Assembly (NCBI RefSeq): GCF_028502605.1
Contig: NW_026611594.1
Span: 1,561,836-1,625,835 of the forward strand
Origin: Trichoderma breve
Lineage: Eukaryota > Ascomycota > Sordariomycetes > Hypocreales > Hypocreaceae
Length of the DNA stretch: 64,000 bases
Reading direction: 5' to 3'
Both the position numbers and the translations under genes were made by a program. A model generated the notes under the pieces. It made no database searches, was not told the origin of the DNA, and was given only the letters and a program-made list of their open reading frames with translations. Each line of letters begins with the position of its first letter. Within the stretch, counting starts at the first letter, position 1. This document shows positions 1-10,598 of the stretch, piece after piece.

Positions 1-1566
1 TGTTACCAGCATCGCCTCATCCATCTTCGTCATTGGCTCCAACCCCCCCAGGCGCCGCAATTCAACCATATCGAGCATCTCCCAGCAGTGCCGGGTACAG
101 ACAAAGGACATGCTCGCCCTATCGCATCATGCTACGCTGGGTCGCAACTCGGAGTTTTACAACTTGACAAAGGAGGACCGTGAGAAACTAGGCGGTATTG
201 AGTATCGGAGCTTGAAATTATTGCTTAAGATTGTCTTCTGTAAGTCTTGACATCTTTCACTGCGTGCGACAACAAGTGAATAGGTGATGTTGACCTTGGA
301 CGCAATCAGCTTACTTCTTTGGCCTTCATCTCTTCGGTGCGGTTTGTCTAGTTGTTTGGATCCAGTACGCTGATCCAAAGTACAAATATGTGCTCAAAGA
401 GTCTGGTCAGGATATGAACTGGTGGTATGTCACCTGGCCATAAATAACGATCCCTCCCATCGCTGAAGTGAAATGATTGCTAGGGCATTCTATTCGGCGC
501 AAACCATGGTGGATAACTTGGGCTTCACATTGACACCCGACTCGATGATCTCGTTCCGCGATGCGCAATGGCCTATGTTCATCATGAGCTTCCTCGCATT
601 TGCCGGCAATACCCTCTATCCCGTCTTCTTGCGCCTTACTATCTGGACGATATCCAAGCTGGCGCCAAAGAAGTCATCAATCCAGGAGCCGCTGTCCTTT
701 CTGCTCAATCACCCTCGCAGGTGTTACACACTGCTGTTCCCCAGTCGCCCAACTTGGATTCTCTTTGGCATCATCTTCATCCTCAACTTTGTTGATACCC
801 TGCTCATTATTATCCTGGACTTGGGCAACCAGGAGGTGGCTTCCCTGCCACTCGGCACGCGTATCCTCGCAGCCATCTTCCAGGCCGCTTCGTCGCGCCA
901 TACTGGCACGTCGACCTTTAACCTTGCCAACGTCAACCCAGCCGTGCAGTTCAGCCTGCTGATTATGATGTACATTGCCATCTTTCCGATTGCAATCTGC
1001 GTTCGTGCATCAAATACGTATGAGGAGAAATCGCTTGGCATGTATGAACAAGAGGGGAAGCTGAACGAAAGCAATGGCAAGGATTATCTTCTTACGCACG
1101 TGCGAAATCAATTCAGTTTTGATCTATGGTTTATATTCCTCGGCGTATTTTGCATCTGCATTGCTGAGTCTGCGAGAATTGTCGACAATTCCATCCCGGT
1201 TGGGCTCTCACCTTTTCCACATTCCCGTATTTGAACATTGGGCTAACTTCCTATAGTCATTCACCATTTGGACAGTTTTCTTTGAAGTAACATCTGCTTA
1301 GTAAGTACCATGTATCCAGACTTCCGAGCGTATTAAAGAATGAACTTACGCAACTTCTTAGTGGTAACGTCGGTCTCAGTTTGGGTTACCCAACCGTCGC
1401 GACATCGCTCAGCGGCATGTTCGGCACGTTCAGTAAGCTCGTCATCTGCGCCGTGATGATCCGCGGACGTCATCGCGGTTTGCCATACGCGCTAGACAGG
1501 GCAATCATGCTTCCCGACGAACACGCCCGGCCCGAAGAGGCTGAGGGCTACGACAACGGAGAATGA
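1..1566 (+). CDS. TRK1: TRK-family potassium transporter, 5' truncated by window
   Basis: This is the C-terminal part of a plasma-membrane K+ transporter of the fungal TRK/HKT superfamily. I rebuilt five exons: 1-239 (frame from base 2), 310-424, 484-1198, 1257-1300 and 1362-1566. Every intron starts GT, ends AG and keeps phase, giving 438 visible residues. Family signatures are clear: the block around NLTKEDREKLGGIEYRSLK, the P-loop element GNTLYPVFLR, a second filter block RHTGTSTFNLANVNP, and the C-terminal block GNVGLSLGYPTVATSLSG followed by MIRGRHRGLPYALDRAIMLP. Several hydrophobic segments flank the P-loops. The frame is open throughout, so the copy looks functional. The N-terminus and the long cytoplasmic loop typical of fungal TRK1 lie left of the window. 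The paralogue (TRK1 or TRK2) cannot be decided here. Confidence 0.93.
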
Positions 1567-1783
1567 CAATTACTCATGGCAGTTCGCTGCCCTGGTAATG
1601 TAGGCTTGTTGATCAACTCAGCCCGAACCACAGGGGAGAATGGTGTGTTTGGACCAGGTCTTGGTCTAAACTCTGGAATTCTCTTTTTGAACTTATTGTC
1701 GGCTGTTTGCAGCACGTTGGCAGAGGATTGTGGCGTTTGGGTGATAGACGATCTACTAGTATATCAGAACACATACAACATTA

Positions 1784-2098
1784 TTATCCAGAAGATGTGT
1801 GCGATTTGTGAACCCTCTGATGCGACGAGAACACATATGTTGTATCCTGATTGGTTCCAAATCGGTTCTGCTTACTGAATGCTTGGTTCAAGTATACGCG
1901 AAAGCAAAGATCGTACCGGTCCTGATCCGCAATTCTTTGGGGAGCAGCGCTAAAGGAGCCATTGCCACCTTGTAGTAGCGCGCAGGACTCCCACGTATAG
2001 CGCAGCAGCTGCAAACCGTAGTCGTCTCTGATACCGTGCTTGTTGAAAAGTTCGCGAAGCTGCCTGTTTTCCTCGGCTACCTCCATAGCCGCTATCAC
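1784..2098 (-). pseudogene. C-terminal fragment of a fungal bZIP-like protein
   Basis: A 104-codon open stretch has no ATG at its left edge (it opens at GTG). It begins with a segment of the type AAMEVAEENRQLRELFNKHG followed by IRDDY, which resembles the region after the leucine zipper in fungal bZIP regulators. The basic region and the rest of the zipper are missing, and the sequence after about residue 45 looks like read-through. I read it as a relic, not an expressed gene. It lies tail-to-tail with the TRK gene. Confidence 0.4.
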
Positions 2099-2521
2099 AA
2101 CTTCAAGGAGGGCGTTTGTGCTGGCTTTCGTTACAGTGCTCCTCAGTACAGTACCTGCGGAGCACGATTGGATATTTAAAGGTACAAGTCCACAAATAGC
2201 CTCCAGCTTGTTACTAAATTAGTTAAGAAAACCCGGAACATCCATTTCGAACTTTGCGGTATTATTGGGTGACCCGCGTCTTCTATTAGCGATAATGGGC
2301 CTGCAAGGTAGGCACTGATGGGCTAGATAAGGGACCAAAGGATGGGATGTGGCACTATTTGGAGTGCTGTCGACTGACAGCTTTCTAGAAGTATCCCACT
2401 AGTTACATAACTTTACTTCTCTACACTCATTTAGTCAACTGAAATACATAGCTATATACTTAACAAATCAAAGTATGCATGTTTGTGAGCCATTGTTAGC
2501 CAACAAACCTGCACAGTTGAT
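2099..2521. other. intergenic, no gene seen
   Basis: About 420 bp between the bZIP-like fragment and the next pseudogene. I see no conserved coding, repeat or RNA signal. Confidence 0.5.
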
Positions 2522-3803
2522 TCAATCGCTACTGTATTGTTGCTGATTCAGAAAAATCTCAACATCGCGGACAACTCGTCGCGCTGGACCCTCCATTATC
2601 CCATGGTCGGTAAGGAATTGGTACACACCGTCTTGATCATCATGTATCAGTTCAAGATCAAGACCCTTGCCTAGTGCCAGGTCGCAAGCTCGGTCATACT
2701 CTTCCTTAAGCGCCTGTCTTCTAACCCGTGAACCATGCCATGCAAAGTATTCCTCCGCTACATCGTCTCGCATTCCTAGACCTTCTAGGGCATAACGCAA
2801 GGATGCCGTCTCAGGCGTAGACCTCACTCTGGAATTGGTTAAGGTTGTGTCAGGCTGACCAGGTATAATGTTATGGATATGTATAGCAGGAGGGCCAGTG
2901 GCATATGAGCCCGAATTGGCTCGCTTTCGCTTCCGAGACGACTGCTGTTGCTCCTCAGCATAACTCGTCGCGAATCTCTCTAGGCATATCTCCATGATTG
3001 TTTATATCCTCGCCTCTTTGCACTTACTGGACGAGATTCCTCAGTTGATGCCCCATAAGCTTGTAGTGCTTTCTAGTAGTAGGGTCTTGCCAGCAATAAG
3101 GACCTCGGTCGCAGGGGGCACCTGGGCAGCTAAAAATAGCAAAGACATGCTCCCAAGCGGCTGTGCGACCTAAAACAGCCCTTTCGGTATCACGTCGAGC
3201 TTGCCTCTCTGTAAGCTGGCCGCTAGTGGAGGCTTGTCCAGCAGTACCAGCTGTTTTAGTCTCTTTATAGTTGAAAGTGACCTTTATTATCAGCTTTCTT
3301 CCATTGTGCGTGAGGTGGCTCCATGTCTGCAACTGCCTCTCCACAACCAGCCAGTCAACCTTTATCTCATCGAATCGCTTCGTTACATTCCGCTCGGAGC
3401 GCTCGGTAACGGACATGACTATCGTAGTTGCATCAGCCGCGCATGGCTTGTTTAATTGGGTTTTCCGAACTAATTCATCTAGCTTCGACATAAGAGTCTC
3501 ATTCCAAAAGTCACTTGGCGCTAACGCGAGGTCCTACGCGGTTTGCTTTGCAACTTGTCTATTGTTCACGGTCAACTTCCACTCAAGCTCATAATGTATG
3601 TACTGCTGTTTGTCATATTGCAGGCGGTTTGGATTCCAGTTAGCTAACGGCACGAATAGCAGCGATCCCCGGGAAGGTCGGTTGTTACAGCCCTGGCTCG
3701 ATAAAGATGGGCTCCGCCGGCGCGCGGGAGTCGGAATATTGCAAAGCTGAGAGGGTGTCTCATTGTCAGTAAAATATTCATGCATACAGTCGTCGTCACT
3801 CAT
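2522..3803 (-). pseudogene. unnamed fungal protein family, inactivated copy
   Basis: The reading frame starts at ATG 3803 (MSDDDCMHEYFTDNETPSQ) and can be followed to 2522 only across lesions. An in-frame TAG at 3534-3536 interrupts a block (KQTA*DLALAPSDFW) that is continuous in relatives I recall. An in-frame TAA at 3024-3026 follows LRNLVQ, after which VQRGEDINNHGDMPREIRDE continues in frame. A frameshift near 2960 then moves into the frame of SYAEEQQQSSRKRKR. The layout is an acidic start, a block SRGSLLFVPLANWN, the core VTERSERNVTKRFDEIKVDW, a Cys-containing block FSCPGAPCDRGPYCWQDP, a basic stretch and an acidic helical end. It matches a large uncharacterised family of filamentous fungi; its function is unknown. 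Two nonsense codons and a frameshift make this copy dead. Confidence 0.7.
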
Positions 3804-4157
3804 ATTAATAGTATGTAATGGAGAAAGAGGAGACACTAGGAACCGATCAAGCCACGTTTGCGTTACTAAGCTCGTTGGCAGAGAGGCTCTGACCCCGCTC
3901 AATAGTCCTTTAATTTTGAAAGAGGTAACTAGACTAGGGATATTTGGTATTCTTTCTCGACGGCCTGCACTGTCTACATGCGCAACAGCTTCCAGATTGC
4001 CATACAGCTTTCAATACTTTGATATACTTTTATTTACTCACTAATAAACTAGCGTGGCCAGTACACATAAGTAACTTCAGGTACTGATGGTCCGTGCTTA
4101 AATTTTTTAGAGTATGTGCGCAGGACGCCTATTCCGCTCCTAACTGTAACTTTAATC
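3804..4157. other. intergenic, no gene seen
   Basis: About 350 bp between two degraded genes on the minus strand. Nothing recognisable. Confidence 0.5.
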
Positions 4158-4890
4158 CTAAACTAACTTAATTACATCTTCATACCTGCCAAGTGCAAAA
4201 TATATCGCTGCAAGACTTGCCATACTCGAGATTGTATTAGGATGCTTATCGCTAAGAATCTCCCGCTGTAGTGCTAGTGTTTCTACCTTTATTCTCTCTG
4301 CCTCTTTAAGCCTGTTAAGTGCATGATATATTGCTGTAAGACTTGCCATACTCGAGATTGTATTAGGATGCTTATCGCTAAGAATCTCCCGCTGTAGTGC
4401 CAGTGCTTCCACTGATATTCCCTCTGCCTCTTTATACCTGCTAAGTGTATGATATGTTACTGTAAGAGATGCTATACTCTCGATTGTATTAGGATGCTTA
4501 TCGCTAAGAATCTCCCGCCGTAGTGCTAGTGCTTCTACCTTTATTCCCTCTTCCTCTTTATATATGCCAAATGTATGATATGTTACTGCAAGAGATACTA
4601 TACTCTCGATTGTATTAGGATGCTTATCGCTAAGAATCTCCCGCCGTAGTGCTAGTGCTTCTACCTTTATTCCCTCTTCCTCTTTATATATGCCAAATGT
4701 ATGATATGTTACTGCAAGAGATACTATACTCCAGATTGTATTAGGATGTTTATCGCTAAGAATTTCCCGCCGTAGTGCTAGTGCTTCCGCCTTTATTCCC
4801 TCTGCCTCTTTAAGCCTGCTAAGTGTATGATATGTTGCTGCAAGAGATGCTATACTCTCGATCGTATTAGGATGCTTATTGCCTAAGGTC
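4158..4890 (-). repeat. tandem 126-bp TPR-coding repeats
   Basis: Five to six direct repeats, each coding for 42 residues of the NLR's TPR array. Each carries the near-invariant core GEILSDKHPNTI-type sequence (in DNA, the conserved GGATGCTTATCGCTAAGAAT). Neighbouring copies, for example those at about 4490-4620 and 4620-4745, are nearly identical, whereas the NB-ARC part of the same gene carries several inactivating changes. Confidence 0.8.
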
Positions 4891-6491
4891 GTCTTTCGTA
4901 GTCTATATGCTCTTTGGTCCGCAATCTCCCTCTCTCTCCATCTTCCACGCTTGTATAGATAATCTGATAGCCTTGCTAGTAAGTTCGCGGCTGTTAACTC
5001 TCTTCCACAGAGTGTAGCCCACTTACACGCCTGCTGTGCGTGTGTGATGTACTCCTCGCATTCGTTCCATACCTCTGGTCCACTGACCGGGAAGAGACTC
5101 GAAACAATCTCAAGTGCTGCAGCTGAGAAATACTCTTCCTCGTTCTTTCGACTTTTCCTACCTAGTCCATACCGCATCGCTTCTTGCACTAGCTTGTGTA
5201 CCTTATATGCGCGATTTCCATCTCCAGTTTCTTGAACACTTAAAAATGCAAAGTTACAGAGACGCGCGATAGCTTTAGTAACTTGATTACTATTACTGTC
5301 AGAGTCTGATGAGGAATCCTTATTGTGTGCTTTATGAACATAATCCAGTACATTACTCTCGTCGCGGTAGAGAGCTGCCTGCTTAACTAATTTAAAAGGG
5401 ATACTCTGGTTATTTAGAAAGGCGTGTATGTGTAAAATCTGATACGACGTCTTGTTTTCAATCTGAAGGTGCTTTATCGAAATATTCCAGGTCTCTAAAA
5501 TACTGTTTGACACCTCTTGTCGCCGATGACGGTCAGTTTGTGATTGCTTTAAAATCTTCTATCTTTTCTTGCCCTTTTTTAATTTCGACATGTATTCCTC
5601 AACAGTTGTTAAGGTTCTCCTTATATATGCTGTAGCTTGCGATATAGCGAGTGGTAGCTAGTCAAGCTCGGTCAGAAGTGCTGCAATAACTTTTACCTTA
5701 TTGCTGCTCGCTTATTTCTGACACTGTCGAACAGCTTTTGCGCCTTATCCGGAGTTATATTTGAGACTTTAATTGCCCTTTGAGCGGCAATAAGATCTCT
5801 AGCGATGCGCTTGTCGCGGTTTGTCCAAAGAACTTGTCCCCTTGGACCTCGTGGGATGAAATTATCTAGGCTTAATGTATGTTCTCCTAGATTTAAAGCA
5901 TCTTGTGCTGTATAGCCGACACTAAAGAGCTTTAAGTTATCCGCGTTATCTAGAATAAGTACCTAGGGAGGGCTCTTTTTGATACGGTAACGTACGGCTA
6001 TTAAGAGATCCTCGCTATTAAGATTGCTTGGGAGACCTAGCTTCCTCGCGATTGACTTGAAGTCTTGGGTGAACGTTGTCTTGTTGTCGGCATGGACCTA
6101 GAATATAGAGTAGGTGGGGACCTGGTACTGGCGATAGGTATAGTCGAGGGTAATCTGAGTTTTGCTGGGTTGCTGCTACTTAGTAACGTATTATATATTA
6201 TCGCGCCTGGATGGATTACCCTGAGCCGCCGAGACTATAGAGGGCGGCGGTGGAGTAGTCTTCGGATAGCGACAGGAGTTTATCTAGCTTGCTAATAAGG
6301 TTTTGACGAGGGATAAGGTCCTTATTGCGGGGAAAAGGAATTAGGATATAGGGTTCGCGGGGGTTACTGGTGTAATTGTGGATTACGTCGCCTTGATGAA
6401 TCTGGGTATTATTTCCAATGGTATTGGACTTGATGGCGCGGGTAGAGGTTATAATGCCACTATTCTTGTTATAAAAAAAGAAGGTAAGCAA
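4158..6491 (-). pseudogene. NLR/STAND protein (NB-ARC + TPR), inactivated
   Basis: Remains of a fungal NOD-like receptor, of the kind used in non-self recognition and cell-death signalling. Reading from 6491 down: a linker, the P-loop GGSG|KTQI split by a clean 55-bp intron (6165-6219), a Walker B-like VLILDNADN, GxP-type motifs (LPLAI), then a long tetratricopeptide array of kinesin-light-chain type (repeated core LSDKHPNTIxSxxSL). Nonsense codons lie at 6098-6100 (TGG to TAG expected in F*VHADN), 5963-5965 (before VLILDN), 5658-5660 (LD*LPLAI, CAG to TAG) and 5559-5561, and there is a frameshift near 5690. Most look like C-to-T or G-to-A changes, as RIP or deamination would give. The left edge opens at TTG; the N-terminal effector domain was not found. 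The part 4158-5513 is an uninterrupted 451-codon frame, so a truncated TPR protein could still be made. Confidence 0.82.
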
Positions 6492-7543
6492 CTAAAGTAA
6501 GACTGAAGAAGCATTTGTAAGGTTTGTCTAGATTGCACTTGGTCCTTTACTAGTGCGGGGTAGCTTCCGGTTTATAGTTATATTGACAAAATAATGGGAA
6601 TCTACTCCGTAGGTAGTAAGGAAAATGATTACTGAAGCTGACTAAGTCTTTTGTCACCTTCCCTAAGTGTGTGGCGGATAGCGGTAGAACTTAATTCTAT
6701 AAGTTGCTATAAGTCGATTATGAATATCATTGTACTAGCTATAAGTTTTAGCTTATCTATTGATACTTACTAGCAGCATATGCTTGGTATATTATAATAT
6801 ATAATAGCGGCTAATGCTCCTTTAGGGTGATTTACGCGCTATTATTTCCTGTATTCGTTGTTCCTACTCGAACTCCTACAACTTATCCTTAAGGAAAGGG
6901 TACGTGACGATGTTGCAATTGCCAGGAAACTTTCTTGCTTCTTTATGCTTGCATACTCGTCGATGTTTAATTTCTGTCCGAGATACTAATTGCCCTTTAG
7001 CATCCTTTGTATGGTACTGCACTTTAACGGGGATCGTGCCGTCTGTATCCTTAACGGAGGGGTGACTATGCGTAAGATACTAATTGAAGCATGATTGAGT
7101 GAAGTACGACTTGCAGCAGACCGTGCTGTCGCAGTGTTTACTAGGGCTGCGAGAGTATTAGTGTACCGTCCTCTAAAGTACCACTTGAAATTCTCACCAG
7201 AAGCTTCGATGTTGTTCAGAGCTAGGTCCAAATTCTCGAGCTCTTCTTCCGTATACTTAATTATTTGATCCTTATAGCGACCTATAAGCCTAATTTTATA
7301 GATTAGTGATAAAGGGGGATAGGTGATTAAGAATGCGGATTATATTATGTGATAAGATGGTTAATAAAGGAGAAATAAAGCCTAACAGGGAGATGCCTAA
7401 TAGTTAAGGTAAAGAAAAGCGGGGTATAGAACGAGACTTGTTTGAACCTTGTATTGTAGTCTAGATTAGATGCGTATTTATATGCTGGTTCTTCTTTTTT
7501 CTTAGATTATTAAATAAGAGGATGTTTTGCTTGCGGCCGTAAC
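6492..7543. other. decayed sequence between NLR and transposase relics
   Basis: About 1 kb with dense stops in all frames and one uninformative 81-codon frame (6986-7231, minus). It may be the rotted 5' part of the NLR gene, but no domain can be named. Confidence 0.4.
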
Positions 7544-8554
7544 CTATGGAATTTGTTCGGAAGGCTGTTCTATGTAAAATCCTGTATTGCGAAAATGTCC
7601 TTCTGTAATATTACTTTTATTACTAAGTGCCTTGATATATGCCTTGACATAGTCCTTAAAGCTCCTCCTTCTGAGGTCTGTGTGCTCCTTGTGCTTGGAT
7701 CTAGCGACTGTCTTGAGTACCCTAAAGTGTTCCTCGATTGGGTTTGTTTGAGGGGTATATGGAGCCGTTATGAACAGCCGTATACCAGCTTTCTTATATA
7801 TATCTTCTATTTTATCTGAAAAGTGAAACGAAGTATTATCTATAATAATCACAGACTCCGGCTTTAGCCATTTTCCACAGTGTTGTAATAACTGCTTAAT
7901 AAAGTCCTTAAATAATGCCTTATTTGTTGACTTAGTGAAGACGTATGATAGTTTTATACCTTTTAATGTATATGCTGATAGAATTTGGACTCTATTCTCT
8001 CTCTGAAACTTAGCTTTTAAAATAGGGGTGATTCCTGCCTTAGCCTATCCCTTCGTTCGTAGTGCGTCCGGTTGATTAATCCCAGATTTATTAATAAATA
8101 CGTAATAGCGTGCTTTTACTCTGGATATCTTTAATAAATACTGGTAAAAATGCTGTAGCTGGGGTAATTGTTGGAGGGCTATATGCTGTATGGTTTTCTA
8201 CGTTATTTGACCCGCCTGCAGCGCCTGGGTGATATAAGTTACAGATACCTCCTTACTGTATTTTTTGTAAAGAAATGTTGCTATCTCCTGATGAGTTATA
8301 TGTTGTTCTTTCGTAATCTGGATATACAGTGTATTTAGCATTAATGGGGTTATCTTAGGATTAGGACTAGTCCGCTTCGCTGGAGTGGTGGCGGTCCTAT
8401 ATTGAGCGTGTGTCGATTGGATTCTACGGATGGCGCGGGAAGTGACGATGCGGTTAGGACTGGATACGTCTTCGGCTATTTGTTTGTTTGAATTACCTCT
8501 GCGGATTTTGGCTAAAATTAGCTTGTGCATGTGGTTTTTAAGTCGAGGAGCCAT
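7544..8554 (-). pseudogene. Tc1/mariner-type transposase, inactivated
   Basis: DDE transposase relic. From ATG 8554 it begins MAPRLKNHMHKLILAKI, followed by a helix-turn-helix-like region (SNKQIAEDVSS), then the catalytic half. That half has IIIDNTSFHFSDKI (second Asp) and APYTPQTNPIEEHF (the PYTPxxNPIE signature of the last acidic residue). Two TAG codons interrupt it: after QAGQIT (about 8200) and after LRTKG (about 8045). In both, the relatives I recall have Trp, so TGG to TAG is likely. The C-terminus SNITEGHFRNTGF is intact. The element is probably dead, with nonsense of the same type as in the neighbouring NLR. Confidence 0.8.
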
Positions 8555-8873
8555 GACTTTAAAGTGTTGTAGGTGGAAAAGCTAGAATAGGAAATGTGAG
8601 CTATTTGCGGGCACTTGGCTATAGAGTTGTATTTGCTGCCTTAGGCACAGATTTAGGTTATCTAATTCCGGCTGTTGTTATGGAAGAGACTTTATGATGA
8701 AAATGGTGTACTGTGCTCCACCCCCACCTGCCCAATTTAGATAAATCTCTATATCAAAAATGCGGACACTGAACCTGGACTTGGCTGTACCTAAAGCTCA
8801 CAGTAAGAAAACAGTATAAGCCACATGTGGCGGAAATGGTCCATGCTTAAAGAAAGTTTAGTATAATTAAAAA

Positions 8874-8901
8874 GCGGACACTTGTTTCGGTCAACCCTGT
8901 A
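8874..8901. repeat. candidate terminal inverted repeat of a Tc1/mariner element
   Basis: On the minus strand this reads TACAGGGTTGACCGAAACAA followed by GTGTCCGC, the usual style of a Tc1-like end beside a TA target. It lies about 320 bp upstream of the transposase start. I could not find a matching end on the other side (7250-7550), so pairing with this element is unproven. Confidence 0.4.
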
Positions 8902-10598
8902 CATACCATGATCTTGTTATACGAGTAATCGTCAGTAGGCAAAGAGACTTCGCGCGGCCGGCATGCAGAGTCGCAATCGTCCTAAGCCCGCCAGACTTGA
9001 GGAAGCATAGAGACTTACGATCAACCAATTCAGCGAGTAGGAGCACTCTACGATTCGGCATTTTGACCATTAGCATTTTGAATAACTTCAGTGTTGTCTG
9101 CAGGCATCTGCTAATTTCGCGGCATGCTCTCCAAACGGCTTTCGCCAGGTGTGATGTTCAAGCCACGAGGTCGACTAATGCCGCAATCGACCTGGGACGG
9201 GGCGATCGAGCGGCAGGCTGTCCAATTGACCCTCTTATACGTGCTCTAGGGCTGTAGATTGCATCAGATTTCATAAACTGGACGAGGTAGCGAGCAAAGT
9301 TACAACGGGTTCGCTGGGATATCACGTGACCTAACTAGCCAGTCAGGTGATATGGAATCTTTTGCTTGCGATTGATAATGCTGTGAAATCACCTGTTGCT
9401 GTATAAATGCCATTACCTCTGTCCGATAGACAATCACGATGCCTTCCGCTTTAGGGAGCATATAGTTAGTTATCTCTAGAGCGCCCCTTCAATTTGAGAG
9501 CGGGGATGGGGGATGCGGTAGGGCGGAGAACATCGCCTTGCGTCTGGGGGTTTAATATATGGGGTCGCCTCCCGCTCAGAACTTTTTGACCATTCACAAC
9601 AATAATTCCTAACGTGTTTGCGTGGGGCTGTCCTGACCTGGTGATTCTCCCTCCCAAGCCCGTCATTTCGAGCCTGTATACGGTAACTCTCTTGATCTGG
9701 TGGCGGCATTCTAGTGACTGGATCACGCTGTAGCCGGGTTGTCACCTAGTCCTTATGCCCTACGTAGGAATATAAACCACTTAACGCAACGGGAACTTTG
9801 ATCCAGCTGGTGATTGGGTTGTTTCGCTGCACTGGTACAGTAGCCCACAGAAGGGAGAGCTTCCTACGGCTCGAACATTTATATTTTCTTAGCAATGCTT
9901 AGGAAGACAGCCATAGGACACAGTCCCTACCTCAGCGCCCATGAGGGACCGGTGTCATATATCCGCCATGTCCCCAAGGATAACTAGTCCTCTTCGAGAG
10001 AGCATTGTATAAGAATCCTTCAAGCTGCTGTGCATCGTCGCGCTAGTCCAAACCGCCCCCGTTTGGTGCGCGACGCAAAACAGGCGGTGGACATCTAGGT
10101 TGGACTTTGCCATGTCAACTGAAGTGGCATGCCTTCATATGCCAAGATCAACCCCTCAATGACTATTTATTCCAGGACACAATGAGACCAAGGACGTTCC
10201 CAATCCGAATTCGCGCCATTAGACAGGGGCTAGCATCCGCTTACATGGCCAAGCACTTAGAATGCAAACCGCTATGAAAATGACAAGTCAAACGCATGCG
10301 TAGCACCTGATAGTACTGGATTACCTTGATCGAGTTCGTTACGGAAGAAGAAGAAGAAGAGGAGAATTTAGAGGGTTGGAAGATATAATTGTAGGCTTAA
10401 GTATGGATACTTTTAGCAGTTACATGATACACTGTCGATGACCCAATAGAGAAGAGCCTCCTGCCACACGGCCAAATTGTGAGTTCTATTACCTTACCTT
10501 GTAAGCATGCTATTTATGCTAACACTGCATACAGCATGCAAAAAAGCCGAATGTTTTGTTGTATGTGTGAAACTGAGTGGCCGACCACACCAATGTTG
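8902..10598. other. long intergenic region, no gene supported
   Basis: About 1.7 kb between the transposase relic and the borate transporter. The short open frames (for example 9466-9745, minus) have no recognisable protein features. There is a CACGTG hexamer near 9324 and a short GAA run at about 10347-10363. This may include the 3' untranslated part of the downstream gene. Confidence 0.5.

Noticed and set aside
9466..9745. Two overlapping minus-strand frames
   Set aside because: No protein-family feature, no upstream promoter signal, and the frames differ in phase over the same DNA.
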